The notes beneath the pieces were generated by a model. That model worked only from the letters and a program-made list of their open reading frames with translations, ran no database searches and had not been told where the DNA came from. Both the position numbers and the translations under genes were made by a program. Positions 1 to 11,694 of a stretch of 64,000 nt of DNA are shown in pieces (positions within the stretch are counted from its first letter, which is position 1; each line of letters starts with the position of its first letter). This stretch comes from Reticulitermes lucifugus (taxonomy: Eukaryota; Arthropoda; Insecta; Blattodea; Rhinotermitidae), in the NCBI GenBank assembly GCA_026260175.1, contig JAKCWW010000598.1:20860-84859 (forward strand). Direction: 5' to 3'.

Positions 1-218
1 TTGCATTGTAGCTTATACACTTTACCTGTATGTTCATGCGTGCGAACATTGCGTTATAAGCTAAGCAACTCTGTTCATATGCGCTGACAATGCGTTAACA
101 ACTATGTAATTGTATATTCGTACATGCCAACATTTCCTTGTAGGATATGTCACTGCATGTTGATGCTTGTTAACATAACCTCGTGGGCTATATGACTGCA
201 GGTTCACCCATAAATGAG
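1..218. repeat. degenerate ~43-bp tandem repeat, about 5 units
   Basis: Five diverged units can be aligned, starting near 1, 49, 91, 133 and 176. Each begins with a form of TTGCRTTR, continues through a T-rich middle and ends in a form of TGCNNACA. Spacing is 42-48 bp. The array touches the left edge, so more units may lie outside the window. No coding sense is visible. Confidence 0.6.
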
Positions 219-727
219 CGATTAGTAATATATCGCAGATCTGAGAACAAATCTGATTCAGGATAGTTCAGATTCTTGTCTTCTAAGATTTAGCATAGAA
301 TATATTGTAGGTGAGTTCTTAGAGTTCGGCGGAACACGTTGCATCAATTTTCTAGGATTCTAAATGGCACTTCAATGGCACTTGCACAAAAGGTTCCTAA
401 AGCACAAAAGAATATAATTTCGGTATTTCATCTAGCTAACATGTCTGTGCATAAGAGTCAGCAGATAAATACACGAATCTCTTAATTATGTTTGTAACAT
501 GACGAGTAGACCTACTAATTTTAATGTCTGTGGCTGAAATTTTATCCGTAAATTTCAGTCCGTACAGTAGGAAGAATATATACCACCTTCTGTAACATTA
601 AATTATTCAACGATATCCTTCACTAGTGTTTTTCATATCATTCACAGTTATTATTTTCCTGAAGTAATCGTGGCCTTATTCCATCAGGAGTAGAAATGTT
701 TCCTTTCAAATAAGTCTGGACTAGCTT
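219..727. other. AT-rich non-coding stretch
   Basis: I see no ORF of interest, no RNA gene and no clear repeat in this interval. Confidence 0.5.
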
Positions 728-870
728 CTGAGCCCACTAGAAGACATATCCTTTAAATTCCTATGTTCCTTACCTGAAATAAAGCAGCCAGGGCGTGAAT
801 CTGACCCCTCATCTCCATTTAGTATTGAAGTTAATATTGCGTGGAACTATACCTCCAAATGTAGGGAAAG
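728..870 (+). repeat. SINE fragment (CTTTAC-tailed family), 3' part
   Basis: The stretch 'gggcgtgaatctgacccc' followed by a form of 'ttagtgccgaggttaagaatgaat' and 'ctatacctcc' matches, with many changes, the body of the complete SINE at 12999-13296. The tRNA head and tail are missing or too diverged to see. Confidence 0.5.
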
Positions 871-1059
871 CCGCCGTCAATCACAACAGCTATTATTGCG
901 ATTTACGGCTTCTTTCCCTGCATTTTTACATTTTCATCACAAAGGGATGTCCCACTTTAAACCTATACCTCCTATGTACCATACTCCTTCAGAGACTGAT
1001 ACTGAATTAGGCACTGGGAAATTTTCTTTTCTTTTCCTAAACAGCACTAAAATGATCTT

Positions 1060-1125
1060 CGTAATGGAGAAGCAGCGTGGATTCTGTTATGTGGGAACTG
1101 AATTCTACATATTAAATTAATTTAA
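1060..1125 (+). pseudogene. short repeat-derived coding scrap (MEKQR type)
   Basis: Reads MEKQRGFCYVGTEF and then breaks off. The same peptide with changes (METQRLFCDVQTEF) is read at 54942-54983, so it belongs to a dispersed repeat. I cannot name the parent element. Confidence 0.35.
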
Positions 1126-1794
1126 GGCTGAATATAAAACTATGCATTGAAGTAAATAGCAATAATTGCGTTACGCTAAGTTTCTTGAAAGTTCATGAAT
1201 GACCTCAGCGACTGACATTGACCATAGCGGAGAGGAACAATGCCACTTAATGTGGGATTGTGTCAAGGTTGAGAGACTGTGAAGCACAGTGGCATGAAGG
1301 TCCATCCTGTTTTTGTACTCAATAATCAGTTCAGAGTGGAAGCTTAACAGACCAAGCTTTCCGTATCTCGTATTCATCTCATAGTCTAGTCAACCAACTG
1401 TCAGTAATCAGATATATATTTGATATATCCGAAGAATCCTTAGTTGGCTTTACTCTGGTCTGCAGTAATTAGTTTGTTATAATAAAGGCACGTTTGTTCT
1501 TACTTTACTTTGATATCAGGGGGAGAAATTGCAAATTTGAATGAAATGGAGAAGAGAGAAAAGAATAGTATGCACATGTGACTTATGGAGGACAATAGAA
1601 TTACAAAATTTGTGAACAAATACAAACCTAAAGGAAAAATAGAGAGATGAGTATACGAACCTGTAAAATGTATTGGAAAAAGCAAAATCATATTTGTAAA
1701 AAAAAAATAGAAACTCCAGCGGTAGAATAAGTTTGGAATTGCCGATTAAAAGATGGATATATATGTTTGTTATGTCAGACGTTCATTAGTGTAA
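1126..1794. other. non-coding, nothing recognised
   Basis: AT-rich sequence with short spurious ORFs only. Confidence 0.5.
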
Positions 1795-1798
1795 TACG

Positions 1799-1865
1799 AG
1801 AAGAACAAGTAGTAGCAGTAATAGAAGTAGAAGAAGAAGAAGAAGTAGAAGTATAAGAAGTAATT
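1799..1865. repeat. AGT/AGA-rich imperfect microsatellite
   Basis: Mixed GTA and GAA trinucleotide runs on the plus strand. Confidence 0.8.
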
Positions 1866-2179
1866 ACATTTTATAGTATTAGATAACTATACAATCAACT
1901 TCCGAAAATTCAATGCCTTTGAGATTTTTGGTCTTTCATAGAGGGTACAAATATGTTAATACTACTTTAGCAGCTACCTAGTCAAAATATCATAGCGCAT
2001 CCTCAGGTTGCGATTGAAGGACAAGAAGCCTAGCTACGACTATACTAAATAAGCATTCGCTGACAGCCGACAAGAAACCGTTTCCAGGTGTGGGTTTGCA
2101 AGGAGGCCTAACAAATCACCGTAGAATTATCAGCGTATTAGGAAATGTAAAGCCTGGGCTTTCGAACGGAGGTCTCCCG

Positions 2180-2285
2180 TAGATATGACAGAGAACCTTC
2201 AGGTCCCCTAATATGCAGCTAATTTATTGACTAATTCAGCAGCTACCACCTTCACAAAGCAGAGTTTGCTCCATGAAGGCTGTCA
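2180..2285 (+). repeat. LINE 3'-end fragment
   Basis: The order 'accttcaggtcccc', 'tttattgactaa' and 'gctccatgaagg' follows, in diverged form, the 3' untranslated end of the RTE-like LINE better seen at 43255-43740. Confidence 0.4.
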
Positions 2286-2393
2286 TTTAATATCCTGATT
2301 TATAAGTTTTATAACCTTATTGCAGTACTCATTTATGTTTCTGAGAAGTGAACAGGCAGAAAAAGAACAGAAAGAGCGGAAGTAAAACCTGTG

Positions 2394-2431
<38 letters not shown>

Positions 2432-2432
2432 C
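2394..2432. repeat. (TA)n(TG)n microsatellite
   Basis: A short TA run passes directly into about 13 TG repeats. Confidence 0.95.
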
Positions 2433-3004
2433 AGGCACACTCAATGAATAAGTGAAAAACACAAATATCCTACATGCCTTATACATTTATCTTATGAACT
2501 AGCGCGCGGCATTTTCAATTGTTCTCATTTGCCAAGTATTTATTTTTTCAATAAAGAACAACTCTATTCACAAAGTACTAAAATTTCTTTGATACTTTGA
2601 CATGTATTAGAAATTCAAAATATTTCTGTTCTGATTATGAATCATTATCATAGGCTTTATTAAGAGAAAGGTTTTCACGTATTAACAGTAAGTTACATTA
2701 TTTTTAGAGAACACTTTCATATAATTTTGATGCATGCCTTATAAAATTTGTGTCGTACAGGTTATGAGTTTTAGACACCCCTATATACGAGTATTTAAGT
2801 GTGTTCGTAATCTAAAATACTTTAAAATATGGTATTTTTTAAATTATTATAACTTAAATTCATTTTACGTTTGTGGTCCTAGGTATGTTATCATTCAATT
2901 AACTGTTGTGTAAAATTTGTTATATCCATATTTAGCAGCTTTATTAACCTATGCTGTGTGATACACGATAGTGTGAAATCTGTAATAAATTTCTTGTTAT
3001 GGTT

Positions 3005-3133
3005 TCATGATAGGGACAAGTGGCGGGCTCTTTTTTATGCGGTAATGAACCTTCGGTTTCATTAAAACACGGGGAATTTTTTGACTAGCTGACGACCTGT
3101 TAACTTCTCCAAGAAGGACTCTGTTCCAAGGAT

Positions 3134-3164
<31 letters not shown>
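3005..3164 (+). repeat. LINE 3' end with (TTAG)n tail
   Basis: The segment 'atagggacaagtggcgggc...taatgaaccttcggtttc...ggaattttttgactagctga...aggactctgttcc' is a well-preserved copy of the 3' end of the family at 43255-43740. It ends in seven or so TTAG/AGTT repeats, as expected for a LINE whose 3' end is a simple repeat. Confidence 0.65.
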
Positions 3165-4780
3165 TGGTCTCATAATTTTCGTACAATTGTAAAACCTTAT
3201 GGGACATAAAATGTATAAAAAATTTTGTTGCTTGCGTGGTGTGTTTAATTTCATTTTTTCGGTGTGTGAACCATTGGTGCAATATACCTTTGTTGTTGTT
3301 AAGACGAAACGTAGACCATAAAACAGCCGAAATGTCTGTAATCTTTGTGAAAACAATGTTGATATTGAAGGGTTTATTTTATGCTCCGACTGAACATAAA
3401 ATAAAATGTTGAAATTTCAATAAAGAATTATTGCGAGTATTATAATTATTACATATTCGGAATATAAACGATATAGAAAAAATTATTCCGGTACACATGC
3501 CAAACTTTTTGCGTATAAAAACAAACTTTCTCAAAAATAATTAACCTCAGTAATATTAAAATCTCAGAAATACAGACACAATTATACTACGATAGTAAAC
3601 TTGACAGAATTATAATATGCATTAAGTGGTACTGCTGTGTATAAAGTGCATTGAAAAATATGCGCACTACACCGATTCAAGCACACCCTGTTTTAAATAC
3701 TAAAATTTCTGCTTGCTGGCATAAGCCTACACAATGGTACAATAGCTAGCATTGCAAATATTATCAAGTTATTTTTATGTGACGATTCAAATTACTGTTA
3801 CTTAGGCGTTAATTCACTTTTTATTTGATTGTGATATGTTCCCAACCACTTTTTTGGAAACACGTTGTAAGATATGGTTTTTTACATTAGTTGCCCCTTT
3901 TTTGTTCACTTCGTCAAATATACATAACTGACAAAATTAAAAAATTTATAAATTTTAATTTGAGCTTCCATTGAAGCGAACATTTAGTAGAGAACAAATA
4001 AGAAACACTAAGAAATGTGAACGAATTTTTATAAAAATGTATCAGAAATGTGACTGGTAAGTGCCAAATTACGAAAGCAAGTATAAGAAAGGAATGGAAC
4101 TTATTACATGCCATACAAGTACGATTATTAGGAATAGATAGACATGCCACGTGGAAAGAATAAAAGCCCATCGTAGGCTATACTTAGACAAATACGAATG
4201 AAGGAGGCTTGCAGTGTTGTTTGAATCTTCGACGATGGCGTCGAAATACTCGAGGACGGACCTGAAGACCCAAATTTTGATGTTGATGATCAAAACGATT
4301 ATGTTGATTGATTGTTATGGGCCCCCAACGCGATGTAAATAATATTAGTAAATTGGATTGGTAGAAATAGGTTTATAATGACTGCAGGCGCAAAGAGAAC
4401 CGGACATGACCAAATGATGACAATTTCACTTCCTTCCATAAAGAGACATTAATAGCCAATCAGATTCTTGGGCTTAATAGATGATGAATTTCATTTCATG
4501 TATAAACAAAAAAGTGAAACTCTATTGCTGACTGGACAAAGATAAATACTCTACTTGATAAATGCAACTTTCGATCGTAGCCAGAAGTTCAAGAATAGGC
4601 CGAGAAACATGAATAGTTAACAAGGAAATGCGTTCTGAGAAGGGAAATTAGGCTTATTAGTATCTCACTTTCAAATACTCTTTAATATAGTAGACCGGAG
4701 GCACATTATTTTTATCATTTACTATCACCTTTGTGCAGGATATTTAAAATTATATAACTGCAACAATGTTTATAGTGTAT
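3165..4780. other. AT-rich non-coding stretch
   Basis: No ORF with protein-like composition, no RNA gene and no clear repeat recognised in about 1.6 kb. Confidence 0.45.
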
Positions 4781-4781
4781 A

Positions 4782-6112
4782 TACAAGGTGTGATGAATAA
4801 GTTCCGAGACTGTTTCTGTAGCTCCGCTAGGGGGAGGAATAGGGAAGCGCCTCTTTGCTGGAATGTGGCCTTGAGTCTCCTCTTTCCACGGCGCAAAGGA
4901 CGGCCCAAAACAGTTAGACAGTGCCTCTACAGCTTTGGTCAAACAAGCACGTGTACTTGTGCTTCGTTGCATTTTGGGCCACGTTCAAAATGTCGGGAGA
5001 AAAGAAAGAGCGTGTGTGCATCAAGTTATGCGTTGAACTTGGAAAAAACGGTGCGGATGCTTTTTAAATATTAAAACTGCTTTTGGTGATGAGTGCTTGA
5101 GTCGTGCACGCACGTTTGAACGGTTTGAAAGGTTTAAAGAATGCCGACCTTCAGTCGATGACGATCCGCGATCCGGGCGACCGTCAACAAGCAGAAATTA
5201 TGATTCTGCGACTCGTGTGCGAGAATTAATTCGTGCAAGTAGGCGATTACTAGTGCGTGAAATTTCTGAAGAAGTTAGCATATCTTACGGTACCTGTCAG
5301 CCATTTTGACAGAGGATTTGATCATGCGACTCGTTTCTGCGAAATTCGTTCCTCGTGTCCTCGCCAGCGAGCAGAAGGAACACTACTAGTCTGTCGTCAT
5401 TAATCTCCTTCAAGAGGCAGACAAGGATAGAATTTCATGGAAGGCATCATCACAGGTGACGAGATATGGGTTTACGGATATGATCCGGAAAAGAAACGTC
5501 GATCTTCGCAATGGAAGTCGCCCGAGTCTCCAAGGCCGAAGAAAGCGCGTTAGGTGCTTTCCAAAGTGAAAGTCATGCTGATTGTTTTTTTGACATGAAA
5601 GGGATTGTTAAATATGAATACGTCCCCGAAGGTCAAACAGTTAATCAACATTACTATGTTGAGGTTCTGAAACGACTGAGACTCGCCGTTTGTCGCAAAA
5701 GGCCAAAGAACCGGGAATCTCGCGCCAACGCTCTGCATCACAAAAATGCACCCGAGCACACAGCTCACTCAGTTCAGGTTCTTTTAGCAAATAATGTCAT
5801 TCCTGTGGTTCAGGAACCACCCTACTCCCCTGACATGGCTCCCTGTGGTTTCTGGCTATTTCTCAAACTTAAAATGGCACTAAAAGGAAAGAGATTCAAC
5901 GACGTTGACACCATCAAAGAGAATAGGACGATGTACCTGAGTGGTAAACTGAAAGACTCATTTAAAAAGTTTCCAATAATGGCAGAACCGGTGGCAGAAG
6001 TGCGTAGCTTTAGAAGGAGCCTATTTTGCAGGGGATTAAGTATTTGTATCTGTAAGCAATAAAGATTACTTTTTAATGAACCAGTCTCGGAACTCATTGA
6101 TCACATCTTGTA
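4782..6112 (+). mobile_element. mariner-family transposon, degenerate full-length copy
   Basis: The element is bounded by TA dinucleotides (4782-4783 and 6111-6112), the target duplication typical of Tc1/mariner. Its 29-bp terminal inverted repeats lie at 4784-4812 and 6082-6110 and match at 26 of 29 positions. The total length of about 1.33 kb is the usual size for mariner. The internal transposase frame is broken (see 4990-6062). Confidence 0.9.
4990..6062 (+). pseudogene. mariner transposase pseudogene (DD34D family)
   Basis: The reading starts MSGEKKERVC, typical of a mariner N-terminus. It continues with a helix-turn-helix part containing RSGRPSTS (frame of 5097). The first catalytic block, ITGDEIWVYGY with the first Asp (about 5449-5481), is in another frame, and the rest (5565-5960) is in a third. 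The block that normally reads DNAPxHTA here reads KNAPEHTA, and the block PYSPDLAPCDF reads PYSPDMAPCGF. The second and third catalytic Asp are therefore replaced by Lys and Gly. With frameshifts and stops as well, this copy cannot make active transposase. Confidence 0.85.
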
Positions 6113-6119
6113 GTTTTTT

Positions 6120-7205
6120 CAGCTTTTCTGTAGTTACAATTTACGGTACGTGTAATGTTATTTCGCATTTTCGATATTTTGTACTTTTACTTTAGTACTT
6201 TCCGAAGAATATGTTCAGTGCTCAGTGTGGTTGTTTTCTGCAGTTCCTTGATTTCGTGTTTTCCCAGCATGTCGCTCAGGTGTTTCTGAATGATTTTGAG
6301 ATGGACCCAGTTGCCCCTACTATTAATGGTATCACCTTTATTTTTACATTCCACGTGCGCTGTATTTCTATTGTAAGGATTTTATACTTAGGAATAATGT
6401 CGGCTTCTTTCTTTACCACATTTCTGTCTCCTCAAATTGCAACATCTATTAACATACATGTTCCTTTTTCGTTATTACTGATTATGATATCCGGATTATT
6501 GTTAGGGATGGTTAAGTCGGTTTACACTTGTTAATTCCATAATATGGTTACCTAACTTTCATGACTTGTTTCCACTAATTTTGGTACACGCTCATAACAG
6601 TGTTCATTTTCCAATTATATCCCTATTTCCGTGCATATATTAAATCTTAGTTGAGCACACACTCTATCATGTCTCGTTATGTATTGTTCTTTTGCCAATA
6701 TTGGACATGCTGATATAACGTGGTCTACTGTCTTGTCAAATGGTTTACGTAGTCTGCATTTGCCCTCTGTTTCTATTTGTAATAATTTTGTTGCAAGGTA
6801 TTTGATTTGTAATCACGAATCTTGTGCTGCTTTTATCTCACTTTCAGTTTTTTATTTCAGATCTCCCGTCGACAGCCATACGAACGTGTCTTCCTCACTA
6901 ATAAGCTGTCTAGTTATACTTCTAATGAACTGGATATACGTTACTTTGCTTTCCCATTTTTAAGGACTCTCCTAAATTTGCTTTCTTCGTGTTGTATGCC
7001 TTCCTGTTTTGTTAATGTTCTCATATATTTGGTATTATTATGCTACAGCCTTTGTTCCCCTTTTAATTGTTGAATTCATATGTGGTTAATTGCTTTCGTG
7101 GCTTTTAACAATATCTACAAAATTGTCTTCTTTATACTTTGTATTCAAATATTATGCAATTTTGTTTATCTTTGCTTTATATGTCGCTTTAATTTGTAGC
7201 AGGTC
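6120..7205 (-). pseudogene. non-LTR retrotransposon C-terminal remnant with restriction-like endonuclease motif
   Basis: Read on the minus strand, this region encodes the C-terminal part of a LINE ORF. Segments are GGRDLLQIKATYKAKI near 7205, then YLATKLLQIETEGKCR, FDKTVDHVISACPILAKEQ, PDIIISNNEKGTCMLIDVAI, and KVIPLIVGATGSISKSF near 6270. The C-x2-C...H-x4-C cluster followed by RHD and PD-x(n)-D is the signature of the restriction-like endonuclease of R2/R4/CRE-type elements. Here the second Cys is Arg (CRLRK) and several stops interrupt the frame. The clade within this group is not determined. Confidence 0.7.
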
Positions 7206-7270
7206 TCTTCCTCCTTCTTTCTTTCTTTCTTTCTTTCTTTATTTATTATTATTATTATTATTGTTGTTAG
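7206..7270. repeat. (CTTT)n(ATT)n microsatellite
   Basis: Five to six CTTT units run into seven ATT units at the 5' edge of the LINE remnant. Confidence 0.95.
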
Positions 7271-7404
7271 TGAGTTTGATTTATCCTTCTTTTTTGGGAC
7301 TACTCTCCGGTAGTACCAACTCCTGTATTTAATACATATATTATTTACAATAATTTTTCTTGTTGGAATACATATATCTCACTTTGTCCAAATGTCTGTT
7401 TAAA

Positions 7405-7715
7405 TTGGTAAAAAAAATAGGTAACAGTGAAGTTTCCCTGTCTACGCCAAAAAAGCATAATGGGGAAATGGATGTGCAGATGCAGCCATTCTTAAATGAC
7501 ACTGGAAGGAGGGAAGTGGTTAACTTCACGCCCCGGCCGCTTCACCTCCAGGAAAGGACCCTTGCACACACTAAATAGGAGGGTGGGTGGACCTCACAGT
7601 CGGTCTGGAGGTTTTGGAGAAGAAAAAAATTTCTAGCGCCCGCCGGGTTTCAAAATGCAGGTCGTCCAACCCACAGCCCAGCTGCTATTCAGATTACGCT
7701 ACCCTGCCTAAGATG
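7405..7715 (-). repeat. SINE, near full length, minus strand
   Basis: The reverse complement runs from a tRNA-like head ('gtagcgtaatctgaa...gctgggctg') through 'ggccggggcgtgaagtt' to a form of 'gcgtagacagggaaac'. It matches the family of 12999-13296 along its length. The box B region is diverged. Confidence 0.65.
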
Positions 7716-8032
7716 TAGTAACCATTACAACTTATACTATCTTATCTGCTACCTCCTCTAAAATATTCAGCAATATTTTATTTAAAAATTCTACTCATCA
7801 TTTTCTAGTTGTTGAATAACTACTCAATATATGTTTTACGTCCTCTTTACCTAAACATAAAGGATATCTTCATTTATCCATTTTCTTGGAAGTATGCAGC
7901 AAAGTGCTTTACCTGAAATATTATTCCAGATGGGTAGATAAAATGTAAACTTTGAAATTTCTTTCCTTTTCTCTCTCACGCTACAAAAGAAGAATCGTCG
8001 GGAAATACTTCTAAACCTGCTAAACCCGAAGC

Positions 8033-8049
8033 GATGGGGGGGGGGGGTG
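8033..8049. repeat. poly-G run
   Basis: About 13 consecutive G, interrupted once. Confidence 0.9.
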
Positions 8050-8634
8050 GAAATCGTTACTGAAATACATTGCATTTATTTCAGGGAAAACAAAATCTTC
8101 AGCTCTGGTTTTCCCAAGCAGTGGTCTCGTTCCTCCTTCCGTAAAGGTAAGAACAATGGACACAGAGAGACCAAGAGGAATGTTTTATCTAACGAAGCTC
8201 TCGATTGATGAAAGTTATATGACATCGGTGGTACATGAATGAAATACGAGCATGGAGCACTGGTGATGAAACACTGACAGGCTGAAATGAAATGGACGGA
8301 GAAAAACCTCTCCCACTACCCCATACTCCACATGAACTGGTCCGTTATCGAACTCGGGCTTTCAAGTTGAGAAGCTGGCGGAAATTTCGGATGTGAAGTT
8401 CTTAAAGTGATAGGAAGGGAATCGTTTTTTGTCGTGCAGTGCAGGAAAGACATTGAGAAAATTGTTGACTGGATAAGGGCTGGATTTTATTATTAATACC
8501 TGATGTTTGTATGGAAGCATGCAGTGCAACGTGTCATTGAGGTAAGAACTCGACATTTTCCCGAGGATCGAGGTGAACAAGGAAAAGATGATTGAGGTGG
8601 CAGGTCCAGGACCTGACGATGCATATGGACTTCC

Positions 8635-9717
8635 ATCTAGTTCAGCGTTTCCCAACGTGGGCGGTAGCGCCCCTTTGGGGGACGCTACAGTTTTTCAGGA
8701 GGCATTTGATGTGACTACAAATTTTAGGGGGGGGTTAGGTTTATTAGGGGGCGTTGACATTGGAGTTCGAATGCGATCTCTTAAGCATTTAAGTTTAATT
8801 TGATTAAATACATAAATCATTCATTTTTAAACGCTGTTATCACCAGTGAGAACGTATTAAATAGTCTCAATTCACGGAAATAACACTAGGGTGTGCTCTT
8901 TAGTAAACATATTCTGAAACGCGGCAAGTGTCGTATTAACAAAGGGGGATATTAGCCCCACCCTGCCCTAGGCAATGTTCCGACGCTATCGTGAGGGAAG
9001 TTGGAAATAACCGCGAGAAAGTGATCTGTGTGCTGTGGGATTAGGGGTATTGGCGGAGGGGCATTCTTGCAACGGATGGGTAAAAAATCCATTCATTTGC
9101 AAAGCGGAAGACCAAGAACTTGGTTTGCAAGAAGAAATCATTGATCTTCAAAATGATGAAGAATCGAAGCAAATCTCCAAAAGCAGGGGACATCAAGCCA
9201 TGTGGCTGAAACATCATGAGAAATTTCCCGCTCTGTGGAGAAAAGCCAAACTTCTTTATATTGCTTTTCCATCTTCTTATCTCGTTGAACGAGGATTTAG
9301 TGCGGTGAATTGCATACTAGTGAAGAAACGGAACCGTTTGGATGTTGTAAATCGTGGTGACTTAAGACTCTTTCTATCCAAGTTTACTCCAGATATTGTG
9401 AAATTAACTAAAAACCATTAAGCTCAAGGATCACACTAGTATTTTGTAAGTAAGCAAGTCTCATTTTATCTACTTTGCTATAACTATGTATGTTAATAAT
9501 GCATGCTAACAATTTAATGTGTAATCTAAGTGCAACAAAAAGGCATGATAAAAATAGTCAGTAATAATCATTGAAAATTCCTTTTATGTTAAAGTACTCA
9601 AATTTTACGTGCATAATATGAAGCATTGGCGTAAAGTAGTCTGAGGGGGGTGTTTGGCCGAAAACATTTCGTAGAGGGGCGTTGGGCATAAAATGTTTGG
9701 GTAACGCTAATATAGCT
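8635..9717 (+). mobile_element. internally deleted hAT transposon
   Basis: The ends are 8643 (CAGCGTTTCCCAA...) and 9709, whose complement reads TAGCGTTACCCAAAC. These terminal inverted repeats have the usual hAT form. They are flanked by 8-bp sequences at 8635-8642 (atctagtt) and 9710-9717 (atatagct) that match at 6 of 8 positions, the hAT target-site size. Between them lies a fragment of a hAT transposase C-terminus. Confidence 0.75.
9050..9423 (+). pseudogene. hAT transposase C-terminal dimerisation region (ZBED/FAM200-like)
   Basis: The open frame encodes, in order, WVKNPFICKAEDQELG, an acidic IDLQNDEESKQ segment, LKHHEKFPALWRKAKLLY and IAFPSSYLVERGFSAVNCI, then KKRNRLDVVNRGDLRLFLS and a stop after KNH. 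The 'P-S-S-Y-x-x-E-R-x-F-S' block and the following K-x-R-N-R-L are the hallmark of the hAT dimerisation domain near the C-terminus. The BED finger and most of the RNase H fold are absent from the element. The frame itself is unbroken, so the deletion may be fairly recent. Confidence 0.75.
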
Positions 9718-9719
9718 TT

Positions 9720-10955
9720 CCGCCATTAACGTACGCGAAACCTGATGGTAGTCTTTATATGTAGTTGCTTTATTTTAAACGCGTATCTTACAGAATGTCT
9801 TATTGAGGTCTGATTCAGGTTTGTTTCGTCTCTATTATTTTGAATGAACAATGAAAAATTTAGGTGCACTAAAGAGAGAGTGAGAGAGATAGAGACGCTT
9901 TTTATTTAGCGACCCTGTTATTTGCCAGGATTAAGTAGCATCAATGATAGCAAGTGAATGTGGGTGTATAACATTGGGTGAATACTAACGACAAGGGAAA
10001 TCTGAAACACTTAGAGGAAACCCTGTTCTATTGCCACTTTGTAACCAAAATTCCCACATGGACAGGCCTCGTATCGTATTACAAGGTAATACAAACGTAA
10101 AATCCGTCGGTAGCATACCAACGGAATTTCACTTCTGAATTAGAAATATGTGTCAATTGGTACAACTTTATGTCTCTATCAACGGCCATGTGGCAAGAAA
10201 CGTAATTATTTCTTCAACAAAACGTGTTGTTATCGGACCATACCATTCTGGTTGTTAAACGTAGACGTCAGCAATCACGCTGGCTAGACAAACACTGGCC
10301 CTCGTCGAAATATATGGAATGTATCCCTTTAACGCGGAAATCAGCACTGCAGCATCGCTGTCTTTCGCTCTACTCTTCGCAGTCCCACTTTAAAGAAATA
10401 TTCTGTACCAGAAGCAGCAGATGTTCAAATCCGAATATTTTGGAAAGGATACTTATTTTATGTCCAATCTGCTCCTGCTCTCCACAGTTAACAATTTCCT
10501 AAAATCCCATCATCCAAGGGCAGTAGTCGTATTTGAAGAATGAAACTCATTTAAACATCTATAAAAATTCAGTTCTTACCTCACTGATAACAAACTGCTT
10601 CCATTAAACAGCGAATCAGTTATTTCTCTTTGGGAAAATAATTGTTGTTTATTCTGGGAAACCTACAAAACGCACTAATAAATAAAACCAGCGGGCAAAT
10701 TAGAGTCAAATCAGGTAATGAATTGAAAACTTTCTCCTTGTTTTAGATGTGCCTCAGCTTCCGTTTACCTGAAGGATAATCTGTAAGTGATGTTGAATAT
10801 ACAAGACTGCAGAACAACAAACATCTCATCAACTTCATGGATCAGAGTCCGTAAAGTACACTCTCAATTAGTCAAAATAATCTTCGCCTTCTATGCTACA
10901 CATACGTTTATTACCACGGTAAAAAAAACCACGTAAAATAAAGTTCTGCCTGTGC
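9720..10955. other. non-coding, nothing recognised
   Basis: Includes a short GA-rich run near 9870-9895. No ORF here has recognisable protein character. Confidence 0.45.
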
Positions 10956-10959
10956 TCAA

Positions 10960-11185
10960 ACACCACATCATGAACACTTAGGGGAAGTGGAGGTATAGCT
11001 CTACGTCTCCTTAATCTAAGCTCTAGAACGACACTAACGACCAGATTCATTCCCCAGTCACTAAATCTGCAGTGGAAAAGCCTTCGAAACCCATAAGATA
11101 GGAGGCTGGGTAGGCCATATAGCCTGTTTTTGATGCTGTGGAAAAGAAAAAATCCTGGCCCCGCCTTGATTCGAGACACCTTTCG
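10960..11185 (-). repeat. SINE, diverged, minus strand
   Basis: The reverse complement shows 'cctacccagcctcctatcttatgggt', then a form of 'ctagtgccgaggttaag', and 'ctatacctccacttccc', in the order of the family at 12999-13296. A long ORF on this strand (10868-11179) is only the SINE read through. Confidence 0.6.
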
Positions 11186-11404
11186 GCTTTCGTTCAGAGC
11201 ATAGGCTATTCACTAAACAGACGCAGATATCCGGACCTTTTCAATCTACTTCTAAGATCATTAAGCCATCTGTATGTCTACGTGCCCCCTACTTCAACTT
11301 TTGAACGAGTAACATAGCCTATAGGCAACTTATAATAAGTTTTTCATAAAGATAAATCAAGACAGCAATAATGGCGGATTAAAGTTCTCACGCGTGTGTT
11401 AAAA

Positions 11405-11610
11405 ATATTCAAGTCTTCTGGGATGTTACCTTTCCCCGACTGGTAAATATCACCAGCGTTTCAGAGGCGCATACTATCTCCACCTCCAGGGTCAAGCAGT
11501 TTCAACGTTTCGCAGGAGCGTAGTGCCATCATCGTCGGAGTCAAATAGTCCACGAAGACCTCTGCGCCCTTATGATTGAGGCACTACACTTCTCTGAAAC
11601 ACTGATAACT
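11405..11610. repeat. hammerhead-family repeat, two tandem units, decayed
   Basis: It opens with 'tcttctgggatgtta', a phrase that heads several copies of the 'cgtttcggagg' family here. Two ~54-bp units follow, each with a form of 'cgtttc' and 'atctccacctcc'. On the minus strand the second unit reads CCGACGA...GAAACGTT, one base from a CUGANGA core, but no good stem II is visible. Confidence 0.45.
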
Positions 11611-11631
11611 ACTTAAAATATTCGACAATAA

Positions 11632-11648
11632 TGATCATAATAATAATA

Positions 11649-11693
<45 letters not shown>

Positions 11694-11694
11694 G
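11632..11694. repeat. (AAT)n microsatellite
   Basis: About 20 AAT units with two interruptions. Confidence 0.95.

Noticed and set aside
3133-3164. Telomere-like (TTAG)n run
   Set aside because: The unit is TTAG, not the insect TTAGG, and it directly follows a LINE 3' end, whose simple tail it is.
6211-7332. Hydrophobic plus-strand ORFs resembling membrane proteins
   Set aside because: They are the antisense of the minus-strand LINE remnant.
8570-8803. Plus-strand ORF of 76 codons rich in Gly
   Set aside because: It spans the left flank and G-rich terminal region of the hAT element.
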